Shown here in pieces: positions 1 through 8,661 of a stretch of 40,894 nucleotides of DNA. Under the pieces are notes generated by a model that saw only the letters and a program-made list of their open reading frames with translations, made no database searches and was not told the DNA's origin. A program made the translations under genes and the position numbers. Origin of the DNA: Promethearchaeota archaeon (lineage in GTDB: Archaea > Asgardarchaeota > Lokiarchaeia > Sigyniarchaeales > SOKP01); contig DAOUVJ010000008.1 of NCBI GenBank assembly GCA_030667705.1, positions 1 to 40,894 of the forward strand, in the 5' to 3' direction. The stretch's first letter is position 1, and every line of letters starts with the position of its first letter.

Positions 1-594
1 TTCTGATAGATTCCTAATTAATATGGGATCGGCACTTAATCCCGATTCAATGGCATTAATGTGTTTTCTTCCCTCCCCAAGAGCTTCTTTAAGAGATTTG
101 AAATTACAATGAGCACCTAAGATACCAAAGTAAGGAGTAAAAATATGAGCAGGAATAATTTCAATTAAAGAATTGATTTCTTTTATTTCTAATATAAAAT
201 TTTCAACCGATAGGTAAATTTTAGGTCTTCCATCCTCTGTTAATTTACCATGAGCCGAAAGGAATTGATATACATCATTCAAAATATGAAAATTAGGGAT
301 TAGAATTATGAAGTGTACTTTTTTGAATTCTCCCTCTATTTTCCAGATGAGTTCTATTTCGGTTTGTAAAATGAATTTAATTTCAGGAATTTTAGGATGA
401 TGGTAAATACCATTATCATATTCCTCAAGTTCAAACTTTAACTCTTTTAACCAAGATGGATGTAAACAATCTCCGGTACCAACGATATCTAACCCTTTTA
501 TCTTACTATTTAATGCTATATTGAAAATGTTTATTCGTTTGCTTGTTCCACCGGAATATTTGCTATGGATATGTAAATCAACTACTTTCTCCAT
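1..594 (-). CDS. Endonuclease Q-like PHP-domain protein, truncated by the left window edge
   Basis: My translation from ATG at 594: MEKVVDLHIHSKYSGGTSKRINIFNIALNSKIKGLDIVGTGDCLHPSWLKEL...IIPAHIFTPYFGILGAHCNFKSLKEALGEGRKHINAIESGLSADP; DLHIHSxYS and GTGDxxHPxWLxEL and IPAHxxTP motifs of the EndoQ/PHP family. Confidence 0.85.
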   Translation of the reverse strand, partial: MEKVVDLHIHSKYSGGTSKRINIFNIALNSKIKGLDIVGTGDCLHPSWLKELKFELEEYDNGIYHHPKIPEIKFILQTEIELIWKIEGEFKKVHFIILIPNFHILNDVYQFLSAHGKLTEDGRPKIYLSVENFILEIKEINSLIEIIPAHIFTPYFGILGAHCNFKSLKEALGEGRKHINAIESGLSADPILIRNLSE

Positions 595-776
595 CCTAAA
601 CTTTCAAATCTAATTTACATATATGTATTATTTAGAATTTTTAAAATCCACTAAGATCTTCATACTAAAGGGGTATTTTTTACATGAAATTTTAGAATTT
701 ATAGGAGTCGTTTCCATTATTTTTATATTCTAAATGAAATTAAATTACCTATTACTATATGATATATTGATTAATT

Positions 777-2057
777 ATGGACAGAGAAAAAGCCCACCAC
801 CCTTCAAAAGATATTGTTGAGAGTAAAGGTACAATTCTTAGAGGAAAGACAATATGCATGTGCTTAACTGGGTCGGTAGCTGTAATTAACGCTCCAATTA
901 TTGCGAGAGAATTAATGCGATTAGGTGCTGAAGTCTTTGCAGTAATGTCAAAGGCAGCTACAGAATTAATTAACCCTTCCTTAATGCACTGGGCTACCGG
1001 TAATCCTGTTATAACTTATTTAACAGGTGCAGTAGAACACGTTTTTTTCGCGGGAAATAGACCTAAAGTTTTTGGAAAAGCAGATCTAATCTTAGTTTGT
1101 CCAGCTACAGCAAACACGATATCAAAAATCGCCAATGGAATTGATGATACTCCCGTAACAACCATAGTTACTACTGCTTTTGGATCAAACATTCCAATTG
1201 TTATTGTTCCTGCAATGCATGAGAGCATGTTTCATCCTATCCTTGAACATAACATTTCATTATTAAAAAAATATGGCATGGATATTTTAGGACCAAGAAT
1301 CTCTGAAGGAAAAGCCAAGATTGCAAAAGTAGGTGATATAATTGACAGAGTTATCGATTTAATAATCGCAAAGAAAGATTTAGAAGGAATTAAGATATTA
1401 ATAACAGCAGGACCTACAAGAGAATACATCGATGAAATTAGATTCGTTTCAAATAAATCATCTGGGAGGATGGGTATTGAAATTGCTAAAGATGCATCAG
1501 CAAGAGGAGCAGAGGTATTACTGGTTGCAGGGAAATGCATGGTAAAAATTCCAGATTATGTAAATACGGTCAACGTGGTCTCCTCAGATGATTTCATAAA
1601 TGCTGTTAAAAATGAATTATCTTACAAAGATTTTGATATTTTCATATGTGCCGCGGCTATTTCTGATTATAAACCAATAGATTGCATTGAAGGTAAAATC
1701 TCTTCTGATGATGTAAAGGAGCTTCAAATTAACATGAGATTAACTCCTAAAGTTATTAACGTTGCTCGTAAGAAAAACTACAAAGTGTTTATCGTTGCTT
1801 TTAAAGCGGAAACCAACGTTTCAAGAACTCAACTTATCGATCGAGCATATGAAAGGTTATTAAGTTCCCAAGCAGATTTAATTGTGGCTAATGATGTAGG
1901 TAGAGAAGATGTGGGCTTTGGAAGCAAAGAAAATGAAGTATATATCGTCAATAAGGAAAAACAGATCTCACATATTGAAAAAAATTCTAAAAGATATATA
2001 GCTTCTAGGATATTAGATTTAACATTAGAAAACTTCAGAATAAGAAACATCAAATAA
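777..2057 (+). CDS. coaBC: Bifunctional phosphopantothenoylcysteine decarboxylase / phosphopantothenate-cysteine ligase
   Basis: ICMCLTGSVAVINAPIIARELMRLGAEV flavoprotein start; LVCPATANTISKIANGIDDTPVTT; TAGPTREYIDEIRFVSNKSSGRMGIEIAKDASARGAEV. Confidence 0.93.
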   Translation: MDREKAHHPSKDIVESKGTILRGKTICMCLTGSVAVINAPIIARELMRLGAEVFAVMSKAATELINPSLMHWATGNPVITYLTGAVEHVFFAGNRPKVFGKADLILVCPATANTISKIANGIDDTPVTTIVTTAFGSNIPIVIVPAMHESMFHPILEHNISLLKKYGMDILGPRISEGKAKIAKVGDIIDRVIDLIIAKKDLEGIKILITAGPTREYIDEIRFVSNKSSGRMGIEIAKDASARGAEVLLVAGKCMVKIPDYVNTVNVVSSDDFINAVKNELSYKDFDIFICAAAISDYKPIDCIEGKISSDDVKELQINMRLTPKVINVARKKNYKVFIVAFKAETNVSRTQLIDRAYERLLSSQADLIVANDVGREDVGFGSKENEVYIVNKEKQISHIEKNSKRYIASRILDLTLENFRIRNIK

Positions 2058-2270
2058 AATTAAGACTATTTCATTTTTATAAAGATAAATATTTAAATAA
2101 TAAATCGATTTCTTTTCAAAATGAATTAAAAATTGGAAGCACAGCCTTCAAGATTTTTACTAATGTTATTAGAATTATGTTATTAGTAATAATTTAGAAG
2201 AAAGTCACGTGTTTATAAATTTAATTTATAATAATTAAAATTGATAATATAGGTTTGGAGTGAGATTAAT

Positions 2271-5200
2271 ATTCCATCTGATGAGGAAGGTACAATAAAA
2301 CAAGGCACAATAGCACAATTTATGCGTAAAAGAACCCAATTAGTGGGGTTTGAATTCGGATACTGGAAACATTCTCAATATATAACAGAATTCTTAGATA
2401 ATTCTTTAGACGCTATTGAGACTTTTCACTGGAAAGAGATCGAAAAATCTGATTCAAGAAATAAATTTTCATTAGATCAAGAAACAGCTTTAGAAAACTT
2501 ATCACTGATGCAAGATCTCTTAGAAGAAGAAACGTTTGATAGTGATGATAAAGAAGAATCATCAAAAGAAAAAGAAGAAGAGGCTGGAGAAATAATCAAT
2601 AAAGCTGAAATTGAAGTAGAGGAAGAAGTTCAGCGAATTATAGATGATTTAGAAGAACTTTTAAAGCCTGTTGCGGATTTGGTTGATATTGAGCCAATTG
2701 TAGTAGTAAGATTGAGAGAATCTGAACCTCCTTCTTTTTTAACTTCGGAATTATCGCAAAAAAACGTTATGAATTATACAATCGAGATATTTGATAATGG
2801 AATCGGAATGAGCAAGGGAGATCTTCGTAAGTTTGGAAAATACTTAGCAAGTTCAAAAAGCGTTGAATTAAAACAAACTCGAGGTAGTCAAGGCTTTGGA
2901 GCTCCAAGTGCTTTTTCTGATGCCCAAAATACAACTGGAAAACCTATTATTGTAGCTTCTAAAACTAGCGATATGGTGTATGCTAATACATCTGAGTTTT
3001 TCACAACTTCAAAAAATGAAAAACGTTATTTAATACACCCTGTTGATTTTGATAGTCCTTTTGGACATGGTACATATATTAAGTTAAATTACTTAAACGT
3101 GAAATATGTTAGGGGTTATGTAGACACGTATATCAATGAAACTGCGTTGATGAATCCTCATATCACAATCCTTTTCATTGATCCTTACGGAGAACAAATA
3201 ACATATCCAAGATTAGTATCATCCTTTCCAAAACAACCTAAATATGCTAAACCACACCCTTCATCAACCAATATAGGTGATTTGCAGGATCTCATCGCAA
3301 AATCAGAAAATTTAACAGTTTCTGCATTTCTACAAGAAAACTTTGTACGTGTTAGCCCTAAAACCGCGAAAGAAATAATAGATATTGCTGAAAAAGATTT
3401 ACAAAATAAAAATAATCTCCTTATTCTTAAAGAAGGATTCATTACAAAATCGAAAAAAAAAGAGGATCCAATTTACCTTCTAAAAAAAGAAAAAAGGGTG
3501 TATGGACGGTCAGAAAAACTAAGAGATAAAATTATTATTTATTCATTAAAATCTGATGATTTAAAAAATGATTATTGGACTCTAATTAGTGAATTTATTA
3601 ATAAGGATAAAAATCTTATCAGTATAAATAATAGTATAAAAAAACATAATCGTCGAATAGAAACAGCTAATACTAAAAAAGAACAGAATAATATAAAGAA
3701 AGAAGTTAATAATTTAGTAAAAGAAATTAATAAAATCAACAAACAAAAAGAGGAAATTAAAAATCAAATATATGAATTAATTAAAAGAAATGAATCTGGG
3801 CTTTTAGAACTGAAGAAATTTCCTTCTCGAACTGAATACGAGGATTTAAAGCGAGAAGTACAAATTTCTAAAGCTAAGCCCGTTGAATTGAGTAATGAAC
3901 AATTCAATTCTCTTTTTCACGCATTTAAATCGATAAAATATATGGGCCCACCAACTGATACCGCTATACCAGTTGGGGATACAGTATTAGAAAATACTTT
4001 AGTAAAAGAAATTGGTTTAAAAATATCAGAAAATATCGAAGACTTTGATGATCCTGTTTCAAACCTTGTGTCTGTTAAGGAAGCTTTATTGAAGGAGAAG
4101 AAAAAGCAAGAAAGCTTATCAAGTGAAGATGCTCCTTTAGATCGTAGCGTAAATAATAGTGAAATAGAAATATCTGTATCAAGAATTCTCGCAAGTTATG
4201 ATATTTTAGAAAATAATGGAGATCCAGATGAATTCAATAAAACGTTTAACAATGTATTTAAAAAATTAGATGATGGGTCAGGAAGTAGTTATCGTGATCT
4301 ATTAAATTATTTTACCGATGTACATTCAAAAGACGATGATTTTGCTTCTGCTGAAACAAGACCTCCAACAAGTGGTAAAGGTTTAGCATATGTAGTTGAA
4401 GCAGCATTGGCATATTGCAATGATCCTAAGAAATTAAACACTCCTAAACGGTCTAGGGATGTTTTGTCTAGATTTGTAAACCGAACACCCAAATTAAGAG
4501 ATAGTGCCGAATGTGCTATAACAAAAGCAGTTCAATCTGTTAATTGGAAGAATTATAAATTAGACACCTTTGATAACAACTTACCTAAAGGACCTATTAA
4601 ACTCTTAGTTAATGTATCAGGTCCTTATGTACATTTAATGTTTAAATCTCAATCTAAAAACGCTTTAGCAGATGATGAAGAACTAATTAAGGAGATTAAA
4701 TATTGCCTCGAAGCAATTGGAAGACGTTTAAGATCATATTTGAATAAAAAAGATACTTTTAGAAAAACAGAAAAACGAGCGAGTGTCATAGAAAGATATA
4801 TTCCAACATTTGTAGAGAGTCTTTTTAATATAGTTAAAACTACAGAAAGTGAGTATAAAGAGAAATCCTCTCCAGAAGAGTTAGAGAGTTTAATGAAAGA
4901 GGCAATTGGTAAAAAAATTACACCCAAATTAACTATAGAACCCATAAAAGAGAAAAAAGTCATACCTAAGGAAGAAGAAAGAAAAGAAATCCCTAAAAAA
5001 ATAGAAATTGAATGGGAAAAAGAACCAGTTGATAAAAAACCAAGTAAACCAGCTGATAAAAAACCAAGTAAAGAGATTTTTTCAGAAAGAACTCTATTAA
5101 AATGGACTATCAAAGAATTAATAGAGTACAGTAAAGAAATCGGGATTTCAATTTCACAAAATTCAAAAAAAATAGACATTATCAAAAAAATACAAGCTTA

Positions 5201-5582
5201 CTACAAGACTGAAGCGATCATTGAAAAACCAACGAAAGAGGTAGAGGAGGAGCTTGTCAAACTTGTTTCGAAAAGACCTGAAACTATTGAAAAATATATC
5301 ACTTCTAAGAAACGTAAACCCATAAAAAAACCACCTCCCAAACCAAAACCTAAGGGAATAATTCCCCAAACCGTTCAAACTACCCTACCCGTTATTACAA
5401 CCGATAAGATAATAGCAACTCTTAACAGTGAATGGCAAAACATAACTCATCTTATCTTTAAATTAAAAATCAAAGATATGATGGATGCAAGGTATCTCCA
5501 GAATCGACTAAAAGAATTGGTAAGGAGAGAAAAAGTAGAAATGAAAATAATTAAAAATAAGAAACATTGGAAACTAAAATGA
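2271..5582 (+). CDS. top6B: DNA topoisomerase VI subunit B, enlarged, with an internal coiled-coil insertion and C-terminal extension
   Basis: GHKL ATPase motifs: EFLDNSLDAIE, IEIFDNGIGMSKGDLRKFGKYLASSK, RGSQGFGAPSAFSDAQ, PFGHGTYIKL; H2TH/transducer regions YPRLVSSFPKQPKYAKPHP, PPTDTAIPVGD. ORF track starts at ATG 2322, but the frame is open upstream to 2253 and encodes conserved N-terminal residues (GTIAQFMRKRTQLVGF); ATT at 2271 follows GGAGTGAG. Confidence 0.92.
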   Translation: MPSDEEGTIKQGTIAQFMRKRTQLVGFEFGYWKHSQYITEFLDNSLDAIETFHWKEIEKSDSRNKFSLDQETALENLSLMQDLLEEETFDSDDKEESSKEKEEEAGEIINKAEIEVEEEVQRIIDDLEELLKPVADLVDIEPIVVVRLRESEPPSFLTSELSQKNVMNYTIEIFDNGIGMSKGDLRKFGKYLASSKSVELKQTRGSQGFGAPSAFSDAQNTTGKPIIVASKTSDMVYANTSEFFTTSKNEKRYLIHPVDFDSPFGHGTYIKLNYLNVKYVRGYVDTYINETALMNPHITILFIDPYGEQITYPRLVSSFPKQPKYAKPHPSSTNIGDLQDLIAKSENLTVSAFLQENFVRVSPKTAKEIIDIAEKDLQNKNNLLILKEGFITKSKKKEDPIYLLKKEKRVYGRSEKLRDKIIIYSLKSDDLKNDYWTLISEFINKDKNLISINNSIKKHNRRIETANTKKEQNNIKKEVNNLVKEINKINKQKEEIKNQIYELIKRNESGLLELKKFPSRTEYEDLKREVQISKAKPVELSNEQFNSLFHAFKSIKYMGPPTDTAIPVGDTVLENTLVKEIGLKISENIEDFDDPVSNLVSVKEALLKEKKKQESLSSEDAPLDRSVNNSEIEISVSRILASYDILENNGDPDEFNKTFNNVFKKLDDGSGSSYRDLLNYFTDVHSKDDDFASAETRPPTSGKGLAYVVEAALAYCNDPKKLNTPKRSRDVLSRFVNRTPKLRDSAECAITKAVQSVNWKNYKLDTFDNNLPKGPIKLLVNVSGPYVHLMFKSQSKNALADDEELIKEIKYCLEAIGRRLRSYLNKKDTFRKTEKRASVIERYIPTFVESLFNIVKTTESEYKEKSSPEELESLMKEAIGKKITPKLTIEPIKEKKVIPKEEERKEIPKKIEIEWEKEPVDKKPSKPADKKPSKEIFSERTLLKWTIKELIEYSKEIGISISQNSKKIDIIKKIQAYYKTEAIIEKPTKEVEEELVKLVSKRPETIEKYITSKKRKPIKKPPPKPKPKGIIPQTVQTTLPVITTDKIIATLNSEWQNITHLIFKLKIKDMMDARYLQNRLKELVRREKVEMKIIKNKKHWKLK

Positions 5583-5593
5583 GGTAAACTTTG

Positions 5594-6781
5594 ATGGCAA
5601 GTAAAAGTGAAAATTGGGATTTAAAAGCTACAAAACAACTATATCAAGAATATCTAAATAGAAACTTGGAAGAACAGAAAAAAAAAAAGGTATTACCTTT
5701 AGAAACTGTTGAAATCGATGATTTAAATAAAGAACAAGCTCTCCAAAGAATACGTGAATTTACAGACGCTATTATTGAAAAAATTTATAAAAATGGGAGA
5801 CCCTCGATTTCTCTTCCTTCAAGAACCACAGGAAATATAATATGGGATGAAGAAAATGATTTACTTCTTTTAGGTAAACAAATAATGGAAAAACAATTCC
5901 ATTCTCTTGCAAGTGTAGCTGATATGACACGTTTGATGAAAGTATTAGAAAAGGTGAATGAGTTATTACTAAAAGATCTTCACGCTACTAAAAGAGAAAT
6001 TTTCTATTCGGCAGTTACACTTTTCGGAGATCAAAAAAATAGTGATAAATGCATTGAAGATGTGGCTAGTATGCTTTACACGACAAGAAATTCAACACAT
6101 ATCGTTGCTTCTGCTAAAGGATCTTGTGTAGGAAGGCTTCGAATAAGAGATAGAAATGATATTATTGATCTTGAAGCTTTAGGTGGCGGTGGATGGACAA
6201 TATCACCAATGCTTGATAATATTGAGATTATTGAATCTGATGCTGAATTCATATTAGTAATTGAAAAAGATGCGGCAATGATGCGACTAGCAGAGGCAAG
6301 ATTTTGGCGGAAATATCCATGTATTCTATTAACCGCACAAGGAGTAGGAAATGTAGCGGTGAGAATGTTTTTAAAAAGATTAAGTAAAGAATTAAATCTC
6401 CCAGTCTTTAGCTTAGTGGATAGTGACCCTTATGGGCATTATATTCATTCCGTTTATCTCAGAGGATCGAAGAGATTAAGTTATGAAAGTCCATTTTTAG
6501 CAACTCCTAAGATAAAACTTTTAGGTGTATTGACTAGAGATTTGGATAAATACAAAATTCCAAACTCCGTCCGTATTCCCATGAACAAACAAGACATAAA
6601 AAGAATAACCGATCTCCTCAACGAAGATTTCGTTAAAAAAAACAAAAAATGGGAAGAAGACCTCAAATTAGCACTGAAATTGAAAATCAAAGCTGAAATA
6701 CAAGCATTTTCGGCTCACGGTTTTGAATTTCTAACAGATAGATATTTACCTGAAAAGCTTACAACAGGAGACTGGATCTAA
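5594..6781 (+). CDS. top6A: DNA topoisomerase VI subunit A (Spo11-like)
   Basis: TKREIFYSAVTLFGDQKNSDKCIEDVASML (catalytic Tyr region), VIEKDAAMMRLAEARFW, LVDSDPYGHYIHSVYLRGSKRLSYES Toprim; ATG at 5594 (TTG at 5591 in track). Confidence 0.96.
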   Translation: MASKSENWDLKATKQLYQEYLNRNLEEQKKKKVLPLETVEIDDLNKEQALQRIREFTDAIIEKIYKNGRPSISLPSRTTGNIIWDEENDLLLLGKQIMEKQFHSLASVADMTRLMKVLEKVNELLLKDLHATKREIFYSAVTLFGDQKNSDKCIEDVASMLYTTRNSTHIVASAKGSCVGRLRIRDRNDIIDLEALGGGGWTISPMLDNIEIIESDAEFILVIEKDAAMMRLAEARFWRKYPCILLTAQGVGNVAVRMFLKRLSKELNLPVFSLVDSDPYGHYIHSVYLRGSKRLSYESPFLATPKIKLLGVLTRDLDKYKIPNSVRIPMNKQDIKRITDLLNEDFVKKNKKWEEDLKLALKLKIKAEIQAFSAHGFEFLTDRYLPEKLTTGDWI

Positions 6782-6798
6782 TTAGGAGATGAGAGGAA

Positions 6799-7320
6799 AT
6801 GAAATTATTTCATAAAAAGGATGGAGGAATTGTACAACTCGTAGGTAAGGATGAAATTAAAGAATGGCCAGTTGAATTACCTTTAATTTTTATTGAATAC
6901 ATAAGGAAAAACAAGTTAGGTAGCTATAATGATAAGAAGGTTGAGAAAGATATAGAAAAATATCTAGATGAAATTTTAACAGAAATCGCTATTCCAAGGA
7001 TGATCTCAGTTTTAGATGGAGAGGATGAAATAGAGATTAAAACAGTCCTTGAAAGAATTGATGAACTAGCAAAAAAAAAATTAGATTTAGTAAAACCAAT
7101 AAAATCTTATATTGAAAAATTAAAAAAAAAATCAAAAAAAAAAGATATCAGTAAGGCTTGCAGTTCCATTTTATCTATTTTTGTAAAAGAAGAAAATAAA
7201 AAAAAACTCGCTGATAAAAGGAAAAAAATGAGACAAATAGAGCAGGAATTTCTTCAAGGTAAAATTAGTGGTGAAGAATACGCGAGATCACGAAAAGAAT
7301 ACTTAATTATGAAAGAATAG
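6799..7320 (+). CDS. Uncharacterised protein in the Top6 operon with a C-terminal SHOCT-like motif
   Basis: 173-aa ORF starting 17 nt after top6A stop; C-terminus IEQEFLQGKISGEEYARSRKEYLIM resembles the SHOCT short helical motif. Confidence 0.7.
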   Translation: MKLFHKKDGGIVQLVGKDEIKEWPVELPLIFIEYIRKNKLGSYNDKKVEKDIEKYLDEILTEIAIPRMISVLDGEDEIEIKTVLERIDELAKKKLDLVKPIKSYIEKLKKKSKKKDISKACSSILSIFVKEENKKKLADKRKKMRQIEQEFLQGKISGEEYARSRKEYLIMKE

Positions 7321-7326
7321 GTTATT

Positions 7327-8001
7327 ATGTTGGATTGGGAAGATAAATCAAGATTTTTAGAATTCATTATTGAAAATGAAGTAGTTGGTTTTTTTAATGA
7401 ACCCTTCAAATTAAAATCAGGGCGGCTATCAAATTGGTATGTAAATTGGAGGACTATTGCTCAAGATGCTTTTCTAATCGATCAACTAACTGATTTCGTA
7501 ATTTCTTTCGTCAAATTCTTGAATTTAACACCGGATTGCTTTTATGGTGTACCTGAAGGTGCAACTAAAATAGGAATAATTACACAATTGAAATGGGCAC
7601 AAGAACAATCCAATTACAGTAAAGGAACGTATCTATTACCGATGGGGAGAGGAAAATTAAAAGAACACGGAGATCCTAAAGATCGATTTTTTCTGGGAGA
7701 ACCTAAAGGTAAGGTGATAATACTTGAAGATACTACAACTACAGCTGGATCTTTAATTACCGCTATTAAATCTTTAAAAAAACTAGATGTAGAAATAATA
7801 GCTACAATTGTTATGACAGAAAGGAATGAGATACGTGATGATGGTAAAAATGTAGAAGAAATCCTTTTTGAAGAGGATGTGAAGTTTTTTGCCATGAGTA
7901 ATGCATTAGAAATCATACCTTTATTAAAACCAAATAAACTCCAATCTAAACAAATCAAGGATTATTTTAATAAGTATGGGAATAGCCAAATAGACCTTTA
8001 G
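7327..8001 (+). CDS. pyrE: Orotate phosphoribosyltransferase-like PRTase
   Basis: FKLKSGRLSNWYVNWR, GVPEGATKIGIITQLKWA, VIILEDTTTTAGSLITAIKSLKK (PRPP loop). Confidence 0.85.
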   Translation: MLDWEDKSRFLEFIIENEVVGFFNEPFKLKSGRLSNWYVNWRTIAQDAFLIDQLTDFVISFVKFLNLTPDCFYGVPEGATKIGIITQLKWAQEQSNYSKGTYLLPMGRGKLKEHGDPKDRFFLGEPKGKVIILEDTTTTAGSLITAIKSLKKLDVEIIATIVMTERNEIRDDGKNVEEILFEEDVKFFAMSNALEIIPLLKPNKLQSKQIKDYFNKYGNSQIDL

Positions 8002-8003
8002 AT

Positions 8004-8579
8004 TCATTTAAATGTTAAAAAGAATGTTCTCCATTTTCTAATTATGTTATAAATCTTATTAAACAGTAATTGTTCTGATTTCGTCAATCTATTTTCGTCA
8101 TCTAAAGATAGTTCGGTTTTAGCTAATTTCAACAATTTTAATAACCTACTATCAATGATATTAGTGGTATAAGAATTATATCTATCAAGATCTATTTTTG
8201 GCTTTTTCTTATCTTCAACGGACTTTTCCATTAATGAGCGAAACTCTTTAGATTTTATCAAAAAGGTATCTTTATCTTGTTGGATAAGTTTCTGACTATC
8301 GCGTTCCCTAATGGCGAACCTTTGGATATCAACATTATCATATTTCTCATTTTGACTAACTACTAAAACTCCACTTTCAATAAATGGAATGGCTGAAAAA
8401 TTTTTCATCCTATATTTTTTTCCTTTTTCAAAGGGCCCAAATGAATCTCCTAATAATGAAAAACCCTCATGATCATTTATACATTCAGTAGATAAAGTTT
8501 CATTTTTAAATATAAAATCTATTCGTTTTAAAGCGTCGTCTAAAGGTATTTCAATTTTTACCTTATTTTTCACTACCAT
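8004..8579 (-). CDS. GINS23-like (BA-type) replication protein
   Basis: N-terminal B-like domain FSLLGDSFGPFEKGKKYRMKNFSAIPFIESGVLVV, C-terminal A-like helices RLLKLLKLAKTELSLDDENRLTKSEQLLFNKIYNIIRKWR; located near mcm. Confidence 0.72.
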   Translation of the reverse strand: MVVKNKVKIEIPLDDALKRIDFIFKNETLSTECINDHEGFSLLGDSFGPFEKGKKYRMKNFSAIPFIESGVLVVSQNEKYDNVDIQRFAIRERDSQKLIQQDKDTFLIKSKEFRSLMEKSVEDKKKPKIDLDRYNSYTTNIIDSRLLKLLKLAKTELSLDDENRLTKSEQLLFNKIYNIIRKWRTFFLTFK

Positions 8580-8661
8580 GTTTAATAATTTAAAATTCTT
8601 TTATCTATTAAATTGTTTAGCAACCTTAAACAACACTTGTTAACTTCTTAATATTATTAGA

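Noticed and set aside
617-626. ACATATATGT palindrome upstream of coaBC/endoQ
   Set aside because: Short AT-rich palindrome, may simply be a TATA-like promoter element; not distinguishable from background.
2157-2189. Inverted repeat TTACTAAT...ATTAGTAA with internal direct repeat upstream of top6B
   Set aside because: Only A/T-rich 8-nt arms in a very AT-rich intergenic region; expected by chance.
4649-5185. 178-aa minus-strand ORF
   Set aside because: Antisense to conserved Top6B sequence; no recognisable family.
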